From: Pomphorhynchus laevis
Lineage: Eukaryota > Acanthocephala > Palaeacanthocephala > Echinorhynchida > Pomphorhynchidae
NCBI GenBank assembly: GCA_012934845.2
Contig: WNNJ02001443.1
Span: 102,439 to 166,438 of the forward strand
DNA: 64,000 bases
Reading direction: 5' to 3'
This document shows positions 29,029-39,630 of the stretch, in pieces; position 1 is the first letter of the stretch, and each line of letters begins with the position of its first letter. The position numbers were made by a program, and so were the translations under genes. Below the pieces are notes generated by a model. It was not told the DNA's origin, did not search any database, and was given only the letters and a program-made list of their open reading frames with translations.

Positions 29029-31907
29029 CCCCTATCACCACTACACACGGTTTACGCCTTGGCCTCCTCAACACTAGATCTATTCTCAATAAATCCGATC
29101 TCATCCTCAACTTATTCATTAAGCAATCCATCGATCTCTTCTGCCTCACCAAATCCTGGCACTCCGATTCTGACGACCTCTCCATCCGCCGTTTGCTCTC
29201 TGCCGGTTGCTCACTAGTCGAATCCGCTAGCCCCCTTAGCAAATCCCCTCCTAAATTCCCTAATAATGGCGGCATTGTCGCATTCGCCCTTCACCCCGCC
29301 TCTCTTCGCAAAATCACTTCCACTTTCAGTCCTTGCTCTTTTGAACTGCTCACTTGTCGTTCTTCTAACCCGATCACTCTAGATCTCGCGATTGTATACC
29401 GTCCAGGTTCATCAGCTCCTACATCCCTTTTTTACCGCACTCGCTGACCTTCTGTCCCACTGTTCTTTTTACTCAATCCCTTCAATCGTTTTTGGCGACT
29501 TCAACATCCGCCTCGACCGCCCCTCTTCACCGAGTCTATCCAGTCCATCAACATTCTATCCAACTATAACTACAAACCCATCTCCACTGCAATCACACAT
29601 ATCCTTGGTGGGGCGCTCGACATCATTGCTGTTCCCGATCATTTTGCTGCCTACACCTCACTGTCCATTTTAGATCCTGGTATATCCGATCACTTTCTCG
29701 TCACCCTTGATCTCGCTCACAACCACACCCCTCCTCACACACCTACAATACTACGTCGCTCTTGGAGAAATCTTGACCTCTCCCTTCTCCGCTCTGCCTT
29801 ACTCAAATCGTCTCTATCCTATCCAACAATGACATAGTCCTCTCCTCACGATCTCGCCTTTCTTTTCGACTCTTAACTCACATTCATTCTCGATATTCTT
29901 TTGCCCTTCAAGCCTCACCCACACCGTCGCTTACACCGTTCCCCATGGTTTTACATCCAGTGCATACTTCCAAAGCGTCGACTTCGTCATGCTTTTCGAG
30001 TATATCACCGCTCTCTCAGACGTGATTTCCGCTCGATCACACCGTCTTTCCGTGATACCTATCTTGCTCATCGGCGGTATCATCTCCACCTACTACGTAC
30101 CAAATGCAACTCCTTTTGGCAGCATAAAATCATCACTTCATTCAACACTAAGACTCTATGGAATACTTTGAACTCAATCCTCGCTTGCTCCTCTACGCCG
30201 TGCAACAACAATGGCCATTATTATTCGCCATTTCTCCAGAGCAAAGTATCCACGTTGCACTCTTACACCCCGGTCTCCATCCTATCCCACTCTGCTTCGC
30301 ATAGCCTCATCCTTCCGGAACTCTTTCATCTTCTCCTTGTCTCACCTACCGAAGTATCATCTGTCCTCATGTTCTTGCCCAACAAAACCTCACATGCCGA
30401 TCCCCTGCCTTCTCACATATTAAAATCCATTTGCTTATCGATATCCCGGTTTCTCACAACCTCGTTTAACTCGTCCACCCGCAGTCGTATCTTCCCTTCA
30501 CACTGTAAATCCACAATCGTTCGTTCTTTCCTTAAGAAACAATCGCTCGAACTCTCCCTTCCTTCTAGTTATCACTCTATTTCACTACCCCTACTCTTTC
30601 TAAGCTCTTAGAACGCCTCATCTTAATACAGATCGACGCTTATCTCTTGTCATCCAATCTGTACCCTCCTTTCCAATCCGCTTTCTGCTCTAATCACTCC
30701 ACAGAAATCACCTGCATGAAAGTTTACAACGACTTACTCATTTCTCGAGATAAGGCTCTATATAGTGTTCTCATCTCCCTCGACCTCTCATCCGCCTTCG
30801 ACATTGTCGACCACTCCGTCCTCCTTTATCGCCTTCGTTATGATTACGGATTTTCCTCATTTATCGCCTTCATTATGATTAGGGCTTTTCTTCTTCCGTA
30901 GCATGGTTTGCCTCATATCTATCCGACCGTTCCTTTCGCGTCTGTTATAATTCATCATTCTCCCCTTCTATCCCTATCTTATGCGGGGTCTCACAAGGTT
31001 CAGTCCTAGGTCCCCTGCTTTTCTCTCTTCTGCTTGGCGATCTCTCTTCGTTATCAAACCTTTTTCCTTTAACGTCATGCAATACGCTGATGATATCCTC
31101 ATCTATGCTCATGCACCCGCACATCACATACCCGATATCGGCATTTCTGCCTCCAACTGTCTTTCTTCTATCTACAAACGTCTTTCCAATCTCCATCTCG
31201 TTCTAACCCCCGAAAAGTCCAAAATAATGTGAATCCTCACCCGTTAACAAAACATATCTCTTCCCACTGTATATTTTGCCTCCTTGATCATCCCCATAGT
31301 CCACAATCTCACTTTCTTAGGCTTCCATTTTTATGATCACCTTTCCCTTAAACCCTTCGTCCGTCACAAGGTTCGCTCGTCTAACTTTATTCTCCGTGGC
31401 ATCCGCCGTATCCGCTCCTTTATTGACTTCCGTTCTTGTATGTCTCTTCTTTCATCTCTTCTTTTCCCTAAAGTCAATTACTGCCTTAGCCTTTTCGCCA
31501 ATTCTCCAAAATCCATCATCTTACCACTAGAGCACTCTGCCGATCGAGTGCTCTTTCGCCTCCGTCGCTTCGACCACACATCCACATATTTTGCTTAACT
31601 CTCCTGGCCCACCATCCACATCCGCATCAAACTCCGCCTTCTTATCGTAACTTTTCGTCTCATCGCGGTCGGCTCCCTTTCTTCATCAACCTTTTTTTCT
31701 TAGACGACACTCGCCCCACCTCGCTATCGCTGCGTTTCCGTCATACCATCTTACTCCACGTTCTTAATTACTCCAACAACTATGGTCTCTAATCCTTCCT
31801 CGTCGCCGCCTCACTCGCCTGGAATCAACTCCCTCTCGACGTCCGCCGCGCTCCCTCCTTCATCACATTCAAACACCTCCTCCGTTCACACTTTCTCGAC
31901 ACATGAT
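28992..31907 (+). pseudogene. LINE ORF2 (B4), endonuclease and reverse transcriptase, broken
   Basis: Endonuclease motifs lie at 29040-29750 (LGLLNTRSILNKSDL, VFGDFNIRLDRPSS), the linker at 29900-30400 and RT at 30420-31900 (SLDLSSAFDIVDHSVL near 30,790, GSVLGPLLFS near 31,000, MQYADDILIYAHAP near 31,080, LTFLGFHF near 31,310). Several frame changes, and a short duplicated segment near 30,830-30,890 (TATGATTACGG-like) disrupts RT. Not functional. Confidence 0.85.
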
Positions 31908-31989
31908 TTCATTTTTGTTTTGTTTTGGTCATGTTAGCGTGCGCCTGCACGCATTTGCCACGTTAAATAAATCTTTTTTTACCTCCACG

Positions 31990-32131
31990 AGTCGACCAGG
32001 TGTACCGCCTCTTACTTTATCTGGCTTTGTGAACATTTTTCTGGAGGATGCGCGTGTTTACGATAAGAATGGGACTGACAAAGAGTTGGCCACTTAGACC
32101 AGATTCTAATGAACGGAAACAACATCACAAT
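31990..32131 (+). pseudogene. LSm5-like (Sm-fold RNA-binding protein) retrocopy fragment
   Basis: SGFVNIFLEDARVYD followed, after one frame change, by HLDQILMNGNNIT. LSm5 has GFDDFVNMVLEDV and KLDQILLNGNNIT at the same distance, so this is the Sm2-side half of LSm5, a subunit of the LSm2-8/LSm1-7 rings. No intron interrupts it. It starts directly after the B4 tail. Non-functional. Confidence 0.65.
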
Positions 32132-32281
32132 AAACGTCCGAGCGGAGATTTTCCCTAATACGAATTTGATGGTCTCACGAACGAATACGATATCGCCGGC
32201 GCTCACTTTGATTTGTGCAGGAGATCCCATGGCTGTCCTATCTACTCAAAGCAGCATGTGAACGGGCACATGGCAGGCTCC

Positions 32282-32658
32282 CTGTCCGAATAGCAGTTGG
32301 CAGCGGTCAATGAGGCTTTTTCACTTTTTGATAGGCATGACGATGTCACAATGACGACTAAAGAGTCTCTGGGAAAGAACACGCTAGATGCCTAGCTGAA
32401 GGCTATGATCAACGTGACGGACGTGAATATCAACGAAACCATTGAGCTTCAAGAATTCCTCGTATCGATGTCAAGCCCAACAGGCGGATTGTTGTTTTCA
32501 CAAGAGGAGAATGGGTTTATTACACAGCTTTAACTGATTCGCTCATACACGACGACGAATAATACCTGTCGACAGTGTGCGTCTTGATGCAAATCACTCA
32601 GCTAACTAACAACAAGTCCGGGCGAATTAGACTTGCTCAATTTTGCCTGTCTATGTAG
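32282..32658 (+). pseudogene. Calmodulin-like (EF-hand) retrocopy, degraded
   Basis: In one frame: LSE-stop-QLAAVNEAFSLFDRHDD, then VTMTTKESLGKNTLDA, LKAMINVTDVNINETIEL and QEFLVSM. This is calmodulin EF-hands 1 and 2 ([40 protein letters not shown]) with six residues lost after TTKE. EENGFIT recalls EF-hand 3, and after a frame change LTNNKSGRIRLAQFCLSM recalls EF-hand 4. Two in-frame stops and key acidic ligands are gone. No introns, and it lies about 150 bases after the LSm5-like piece on the same strand. Confidence 0.75.
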
Positions 32659-32834
32659 TTTCGTGCTACAAATTGTCTTAAAAAAGTCAGAATGGGTATA
32701 CTCAAATAATTCGGTTCTATTTCTTGTTCTGATGAAAATATATAGAATGCCTCCTGGTGTTTATGCCTCCTCATGATGAAAACCTAGTGATTTATTTACA
32801 AGTAAATCATTGGTTGTCTCAGAGCAGGTGTAAC

Positions 32835-32838
<4 letters not shown>

Positions 32839-32920
<82 letters not shown>
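32839..32920. repeat. TA dinucleotide microsatellite, about 41 units
   Basis: Uninterrupted TA run in ARFGEF intron 1. Confidence 0.98.
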
Positions 32921-32923
<3 letters not shown>

Positions 32924-33238
32924 TCGAGAATTTTTCGTTGATAACGGTCAATGTTTCTGTCCTTTCGCCACTGGTTGGCCAGTCGCGAAGAATGAGAAAA
33001 TGGGAAATTGTAATCAATTAAATCAAATAATTTATAAAATTTACTCGGTTTATGAGATAATGTAGATCTCTATGCAACTAAGATCTACATTATATATACT
33101 ATATATCATAATATATGATATGATATATAATGTGTGTATTATGATAAGATGCCATTGAACAATTTAATATTGTTTTGACTACTTTCAAAGTAGTTTTCCA
33201 TTTTAAACTTTTAATTTTCTTAATTTGCACTGTTTTAG

Positions 33239-33362
33239 TCAACGAGATACGTTGCCAGATTTAATAGCACAGATCGATTACAATCGTTACTTTGAACCAT
33301 TTGAGTTAGCCAGTAAAACTGGCAGTGTTAAACTCGTGCAACTATCTTTAGATAGTATACAG
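33239..33362 (+). CDS. ARFGEF: ARFGEF exon 2
   Basis: Acceptor TGTTTTAG, donor CAG|GTATAA. Encodes DLIAQIDYNRYFEPFELASK and LVQLSLDSIQ, matching human ADKYFLPFELACQSK and STSLDCLQ. Needs two bases from the previous exon; ends in phase 0. Confidence 0.9.
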
Positions 33363-33428
33363 GTATAATTTTAATATTGTATAAGTGATCGATATTTTTC
33401 GTTACGCGATTTAAATTACGTTTTGAAG

Positions 33429-33575
33429 AAATTTATTGCTCATGGACATTTGCTGGGGAATTGTGAGGATCCACTCGAGCCTGGAAAACACCTTATCGAC
33501 AGGATCATTAAAATGATATGTAGTTGCTTCAAAGGAGAGCAAACTAACGAAGGAGTGCAGTTACAGATACTTAAA
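33429..33575 (+). CDS. ARFGEF: ARFGEF exon 3
   Basis: Encodes [29 protein letters not shown] and EGVQLQILK, matching the human KLIAYGHLTGN, LIDRIIETICGCFQGPQT and EGVQLQIIK. Phase 0 on both sides. The 66-bp intron before it has the acceptor TTTTGAAG, the 49-bp intron after it starts GTGCGT. Confidence 0.93.
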
Positions 33576-33624
33576 GTGCGTTCAATTATGTTTTTCTGCG
33601 TGTGTTTTCAATTTTATTAATTAG

Positions 33625-33801
33625 GCGTTGCTGACTATTCTCACATCGCAACTAGTTGACGTTCATGCATCATCTCTTTTGCTGTCAATAAAAACATGCT
33701 TTAACATTTGTCTTATCAGTAGGAGCCTTATAAACCAGACAACGGCCCGTGCTACACTCACACAGATAATAAATGTTGTATTCTTCAAAATGGAACAAGA
33801 G
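33625..33801 (+). CDS. ARFGEF: ARFGEF exon 4
   Basis: Encodes ALLTILTSQLVDVHASSLLL then CFNICLISRSLINQTTARAT and LTQIINVVFFKMEQE, the strongly conserved HUS-adjacent block of BIG proteins. Acceptor AATTAG, donor GAG|GTATTT, phase 0 on both sides. Confidence 0.94.
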
Positions 33802-35349
33802 GTATTTGCTTGATCATTGCTGGCGATTTTCACAATTAGTTTATAATTTGTTTTCAAATTATTTTATATTGTTTCAAAATATAATAATTTTTAATTTTAC
33901 AGTTTCTAATTAATCCCGCGATTGCGTTAGTTATTTAAATCCAATACATATTAAAATCGACATTTATTATGCAACCAGTAGTTCACTAGAATATGTAAAG
34001 TTGAACGTTAATTTTATGATGATATATAATACATATATATATCCATATATACATATATATGTTATTAATGTAAAGAAGAAGAAACACCGAAGACTGCATA
34101 CAAATTATTTTTAAAACGTTTCGCCTTTTTAGGCTTTGTCAATTAATCTGAAATAGAGAAACATCAAAAATATTTAACATTACTATAATTGCTAGTTAAA
34201 TTCATAAAAATTGAACCCTGAGGCTTAATCAACATTTCAGTGATTCTTATGATCCGCATTTATTCCTGTTTTGACTGAGTCATTAGCTATCCAATCCACG
34301 TATGTTCTCTGCGTTTTCTTTCGTTGTCATTATGTACATATCCTTCTATTATGCAGTATTTGAAACAATCGATGTTATTTGCGTATTTAGTGATACAGTG
34401 ATTGACTACTGCGTCTCTTGTTGTCAACTGCTTTTTTATATCACTTCTACGGTTATTTAAGCATGTTTAAAGATAATCGTGATTTTTCGATTGTATTCTT
34501 AAAATTACAAATACATTTCAAATCTTAAATATAAGCACATTAAGGCTATACGTTACTTACTGCAAAATAAAACAATAATTAAGAAAGCAGAAAAGAATCT
34601 GTAATATCGATCATTAGGTGAAGCTATGAAACAGATAAGCAGCGATTAACAATAACTGATCATATTACATAAAATTTTGTTCTTTGTAATAAACACTGAC
34701 GTCACAGGATAATATGACATATTATATTTCTTTCGTAGACGCTGGTATAAATAGTAGTATTTTTTGTTTTTACGTTTGCCTGAAAAGGACCTGTGTGTTG
34801 AAAGCTTGCAATAATAAAGAAAATAATTTTATATCATGTTTATAAAACTGTAAAACTATAAATATAATAAATCGAGAATAAAAAATAAATTCTTAAATTT
34901 TTTTATTCTTAATCTCATAAGTGTACGCAGTGCAATTTATTCAGAAAAGCTTTCGGCTTTTAGGGCCAGTTCAAGACAATTTTAAAAAATTGTCGTGATA
35001 TAAATGAACATTTCTGAATATGGATCCTAAGCGACATGGGATCTCGAGTGCGGTTTAATGTTATCTTTAATATATAAGATTTGCTAGTGTACATATTGCA
35101 TGTAGCAATATGAAATTTGTAGCAATTGAAAACAGGAATAATCTACACTTTTTATTTTTACATTCTTCGGACTGCTGTCCTTTATCAAAAACACTTCACA
35201 AAATAATATATTGTACATATGTGAATATTTATAAGAAAGGGCAGTCCAAAACAGCTCTCTTTCTTTTCATTTAGTATCATTCTTTAGCTAGTTTTCGATA
35301 ACTGTTATGGAGAAACTGAGTTTTATTTATTAATATATGTTCTACTGCC

Positions 35350-36650
35350 TTATCATTATTTATGTTCCCAGGTTTTTAAGAGTGTCGGAGATTGTTTCTT
35401 CACACATTGCGAGACTAGTTTCATCGACATATTATACTCCACATGTTTTGCAGGTCAGGACTTGAACAAGTCCACTTGTTTTACAGTTATTAAACCATTT
35501 TACTGCGTATTTTGATCTCGTTGTTGACCTGTAAAAACATTCTCTTGTATACATATCACTGCAACATTTGCAACAATGAGTTGACATTCCGGGCGTCAGG
35601 CTGTTTGTCATTTATCTTACTATGAACCGAATTTTTAAGGCATTTTGAAAAATCTCTTTAGATTAGACTAATATTCCAAACATATGCTTTTGGTAAATAA
35701 TTATTGGAGCTGAATCAAAGGAAAGAAGAAATTATTTTTGATATTTCGCTAACTACTGTAAGCATCTTCAGAAAATTACAGGTATTTTGATAATTGCTCG
35801 ATAGGTGTATTTACGTTGCTGATAATTGGTCGTCCGGGGCAATTTGAGTAATTTTCTGAAGATTCTAATAGTAGTTAGCGAAATATCAAAAATAATTTCT
35901 TCTTTCATTTGATCCAACTCCAATAATTATTTATCAATAATGGATCAATATCAACTGTTTAAAAAATGTTTTTGGTCTCAGTAATGACTAATTTTATATC
36001 TCTTTTAAGCTGTCTGAATTTTAAATGCTATTGAAATACGATAACTTTAATGTCAGTTCTGATTTCTCTTGGCTTGCATTTCAGTATATCTTCTCTTGAT
36101 ACGTTTAAGTATCTTTTAGCGGAATTTTCTACTTGAGTAAAGCTATATCCTTGTACCATCACATCTTTTAGTAATTGTACGTATGTTTTAAGAAAGTCTA
36201 CGTGTCAAGAACAAATCTTCTTTGCTCTCATCACTTTATTTGCAATCATATTCCGCTTTATGTAAGCTGGGTGCTTACTCGATGCGCGCAGGTGCACAGG
36301 TTTCCAATTAGATTTCCGAAGGATCCGCGTATGTAAGGAGTTATCAATTACAAATATTTGTACTCGAATAAATGACATCGTTTTACTGAGCATTCTTCTA
36401 TAGCAAATTTTAGAGACCCGACGCTATCCAGATACTTCAGAAATACGTTGATTTCATCATCTGAATGTTTCCACACTATCAGTACATCATCAATAGATCG
36501 GAGATAATGCCGTGGCTTCAACAAGCATGCATTTATACATCTCTCCTTACAGAGAGATGATATAATATACTTTGTTATTATGTACGTCGCAATCACCGAC
36601 ATTTTGATTACAAAATGTCGGTGTGTCATAAAAATAAACTTCATATTTTG
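35350..36650 (-). mobile_element. Penelope-like element relic (RT C-terminus plus GIY-YIG endonuclease)
   Basis: On the minus strand RT motifs come first: PRHYLRSIDDVLIVWKHSDD (36,450s, the PLE RYIDD box with one substitution), EINVFLKYLDSVGSLKFAIE, then ILRKSNWKPVHLRASSKHPA with KRNMIANKVMRAKKICS, the typical PLE post-RT part. At 35,590-35,400 follow VQVLTCKTCGV, YVDETSLAM, which fits the start of a GIY-YIG nuclease. Several breaks. A palindromic insertion (35692-35935) sits between the two parts. Penelope-like elements use the GIY-YIG nuclease for target-primed reverse transcription. Confidence 0.72.
35692..35935. repeat. Long inverted repeat with hammerhead-like core motifs, inserted in a PLE relic
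   Basis: Arms of about 83 bases (35692-35774 and 35852-35935) are near-complementary. Each carries, read outward from the loop, CTGAAGA (35856-35862 in the right arm) then a short stem then GAAAT (35880-35884). CTGANGA...GAAA is the hammerhead core seen in many PLE ends. The 77-base centre differs. It looks like two inverted PLE termini, or a small non-autonomous relative. Confidence 0.6.
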
Positions 36651-36991
36651 TATATATTGTATATTTTGACAACAAAATATACAAATTTTGTAAAAATATC
36701 CGTTCTACTACAAAATAGCTGAATTATAAATAAATTAATTAATGTAGATTAAATAAATAATATTAATTACAGTCTACATTACACTAGTATGGAATTGACC
36801 ATTTTAAAATAAAAATTTCAAATTGACCAATTTGAAAATTCGAAATTTTTAAATTGTATTTTCAATTTATATGCGCGTTTCCTAATATAATTTTAGCAAA
36901 CGAAGTGTGTCAGAATCAATGCAAACATTGATGCTTAACAAAAAATGCTTAACAAACAATACATTTTTCATTTCTATTTTCAATATTTTAG

Positions 36992-37085
36992 GCCTCATCG
37001 GGTAAGCATGCAAGCATGCTTACACATACGACTCAACTTGATATCGATCAAACTAATCGTCTGGAAAATTATTCACTCGTAGCAG
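36992..37085 (+). CDS. ARFGEF: ARFGEF exon 5 (with a second, earlier donor)
   Basis: The acceptor TATTTTAG leads into ASSGKHASMLTHTTQLDIDQ and TNRLENYSLVA, open and acidic like the linker of BIG proteins at this position, which is not conserved in sequence. It starts in phase 0 and ends in phase 1 at GCAG|GTATTT, fitting exons 4 and 6. A stronger donor (GTAAGC) at 37002 would give a 10-base microexon with the same phases. Confidence 0.6.
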
Positions 37086-37430
37086 GTATTTTATCAAAAT
37101 TAATCTATGAAAACTTAGATTATAAATACTCAAAACTAACCGAAAATTGCACAAATCTCAATTTAGTTGTTAAAGACATTAACTGGATTTGTCTATTACT
37201 TTTTAATATTTTTACACGATTAAAATTTGAGCATTTGATACTTTATTTTATTAAGTAATTATAAAGTAATTATATTTTAATATTTTTTATAAAATTTAAA
37301 TTTATGATATTTTTTGTGTGAAATAACAAAAGTAACGTGGGTTAGATTTAAATCAAAAAATGGCAACTCAATTAGATTGGTAATCGAATATCAATCCATT
37401 TTAGATTATAGATGTATATCATGATGTCAG

Positions 37431-37528
37431 CAAATGACACAGTCACCGTTTCGAGCTAATTGACTCTCATCAGGAATACAAGCTACTGATGAGAGTCAAT
37501 TAGCTCGAAACGGTGACTTAGTCATTTG
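37431..37528. repeat. Near-perfect 43-bp inverted repeat with hammerhead-like core
   Basis: Arms 37431-37473 and 37486-37528 differ at about two positions around a 12-base loop. The right arm reads CTGATGAGAGTCAATTAGCT then CGAAACGGTGAC: the conserved CTGATGA, a 3-4 bp stem II and GAAAC of a hammerhead core. The inverted arrangement is as in the 35.7 kb palindrome. A functional stem I is not evident, so this is a half-motif or a PLE-terminus hairpin. Confidence 0.65.
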
Positions 37529-38197
37529 CGACAATCTCATTGTTGTATTTCTTTCGTGGTGCTGACATCCTGATATAAAATGATTCCACGAATATAGATT
37601 TTTTCATTTAAGAAAATTTACACTTGATACATGATGCTAGATATTGATATCCTTATGATGAGGATATCAGTAAAAGCGGATTACTGAATTCTGATAATAA
37701 TTTTAGAATATTATCGGAACATATGTTACTTTACTAATAAAAACTTATATTTTCTTTTAACTTGTGATAATTGCAGAGCTACAAACATTTTGCGCTTTAA
37801 TATTCTTAATAATATAATATTAATGTAGGATATTAAATAAATATTTAATATTTGTTATAATTTAAAAAAATATTTAGAAATATATTAATATATTTTTTAT
37901 TAATAGTAATTCATTTAAGCATAAAATGTAATTCATTTAAGGTTACCCTTAAATGAATCCGAAAATATTCAGTAATAAAATTCTTTACGTAACTCTAAAT
38001 TCAATTACTGGAGTTTTGTATGTGATCTTGCAACTCTTACAAAACCAATTTAAAACCAGTAGTTGTTCTTAATTTGCTAATTCTCTCACCTAATGCTATC
38101 ACCAAATCTTCGATGCGAGCACAATCGGTTAAAGCGTAGATCGCTCAAAATTTTTTATTATTTAGTTATTTTCCGCTTCTCGTGATATTGGAATGTA

Positions 38198-38830
38198 TTA
38201 GAATAGATTATATGAATTAGACAGAGCCAGATTACTGAAAATATACACGACCATTAAGGCTTGCGTCGTTTTATCCCCGAACAAACCATTGGATCCAATA
38301 TCAAGTCTTCCATACTGATCTAATGGCGTAGTAGAGTGCTCAAGTATCATTTTACTTAGTAGTTTTTGAAGACATGATTCGATCGATACTGAGCAACATA
38401 TTTTTATGAGATCTTTATCTATCCTGTCTTTTACTATATGTCTTATAGACAGTAGTTCATTTTTTGACACGCCAGACAATGTATAATGTTAAAAGTGTTT
38501 CCATAAAGACAAACCACTGATGGATTTTAAGGATTCAATCTATATTTAGACGAAATAACATCTTGAAACTGTTGGTGGCTCTAATGATAACCAATTCTGC
38601 AGATAGACTTCGATAATAAGCTTGTTGAAGGCCCGTTTGACTGAGTTGTAACTTATGCTGTTATCACCTTTGTTGATTTGTTTTACTCGTCGATTTTGTT
38701 CTTGTAAAACTCATCTTTTTAATCCTTATACTATAAGCAGATTGCTTTTGGGCATCATGCAATAAAGATCCAGTCAACCCTCCTAAAATATGATCATTCA
38801 TTTTTATCGAGAATAACAAAAAAGATTCAC
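38198..38830 (-). pseudogene. RLE-type LINE fragment (tail region), degraded
   Basis: On the minus strand: SLQQAYYRSLSAELVI (38,600s), then the Cys/His region IIHCLACQK in an adjacent frame, LLSIRHIVKDRIDKDLIKI, and the nuclease-like QYGRLDIGSNGLFGDKT with MVVYIFSN. It is close to element D (IVRHNVIRDI, ARLDVLCSGLFG). Several frame changes and loss of cysteines. Confidence 0.65.
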
Positions 38831-39553
38831 ATTTTTAAGGTTAATTAAACCTAGACTACTTTATCGGAGAAAAACTTGATCAAATTCAAGATATCACTTT
38901 CAGGACGCACCGAGCATTGCCGAGAAGACATAAAAATCTCAATATACGTTAAATGAGTGTTAAAATCTCGATATACAACATGAAATAAGTTATATACGCT
39001 GAATAAGTATTAATTATCTATTCATAGTATGTGCTCTATTTATATATAAATAGATTATTTTAACAGATAAATAGAATAATTTAGTTATAAATAAATAGAT
39101 TATTTTTACAGATAATATAACAATTCATCTCCCTCGACAAAGTCTGACCTGATATTTTTTCATTTCACATCTGTCCCTCTGGTGTATATATCTTACTCAT
39201 TAAAACAAAAATTCAGTGTCGGCCATGCTAACTATTAATCTAACATTGCATTCTTTACAAATTACTTGCCAATGTACAGTAATGAATTTGATTTTCTTTC
39301 TTTTTTTATTTTTATTTATTGGTCGACTTGTAAGTGGTTCCGTCTACAGTTGCCACATAAAATAAATTATTATTTCACTTAATAATATTAATCGAAATTT
39401 GTAATAAATACTCGTGTCTAAAATTTTATTTTCACTATTATTATAGTGAAATTATATTATTATATTATAGTGAAACTATTATTAAGGAGAGTGAGACCAT
39501 TCCGCGTGAATTTCTTGTAAAACAAGAGCGCCAGACGCGAAAGAATGACGAAT

Positions 39554-39630
39554 GCCGTTTCGTCATCACAATGACTCATCAGTGCCAGATCCCTCCCACT
39601 ACTGGATGCAGAGGAGGACTGGCAGACGGC
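39554..39630 (-). ncRNA. Type III hammerhead ribozyme, copy 1
   Basis: On the minus strand: GCCGTC (39630-39625), cleavage predicted after this C; stem I TGCCAG (39624-39619) pairs with CTGGCA (39588-39583); core CTGATGA (39582-39576); stem II GTCAT/ATGAC with loop TGTG (39575-39562); GAA plus ACGGC (39561-39554), which closes stem III with GCCGT. Every core position of the hammerhead consensus is present. Stem III is the open end, so it is type III. Confidence 0.9.

Larger units (their letters stand above)
27990..31980 (+). mobile_element. LINE family B, copy B4, about full length but broken
   Basis: Starts just before an ORF1 N-terminus (28004) and ends with the B-type 3' UTR (GCACGCATTTGCCACG, then TTAAATAAATC and a T run at 31980). 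It is the only copy here with the zinc-motif N-terminus. It carries roughly ten frame changes and stops in total, and close but not identical sequence to B2. Confidence 0.85.
20359..33238 (+). other. ARFGEF intron 1, about 12.9 kb
   Basis: It contains a LINE RT fragment, nested B-family LINEs, an RLE tail, a 16-bp tandem repeat, B4, LSm5-like and calmodulin-like relics and a TA microsatellite, all described below. Stretches without recognised content are 20382-20860, 26371-27105 and 32925-33238, which are AT-rich. At least one short coding exon may still be hidden in it because the phases of exons 1 and 2 do not match. Confidence 0.6.
33802..36991 (+). other. ARFGEF intron 4 (3.2 kb), PLE debris
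   Basis: AT-rich. Contains several hairpin motifs typical of PLE ends (34115-34141, 34780-34810, 35164-35190), a PLE relic on the minus strand (35350-36650) and a hammerhead-like palindrome. No exon recognised. Confidence 0.6.

Noticed and set aside
32757-33065. Open frame with a long YIYIYI run
   Set aside because: It is the TA microsatellite read as codons.
37016-37258. Independent small gene
   Set aside because: The first part is explained as ARFGEF exon 5 with matching phase; the rest is intron.
39554-39630. Alternative type I hammerhead fold with a 3-bp stem III (ACG/CGT) in the array
   Set aside because: The stem I strands would not pair, and the triplet is GGC in copies 3 and 4. The type III fold pairs perfectly in all copies.
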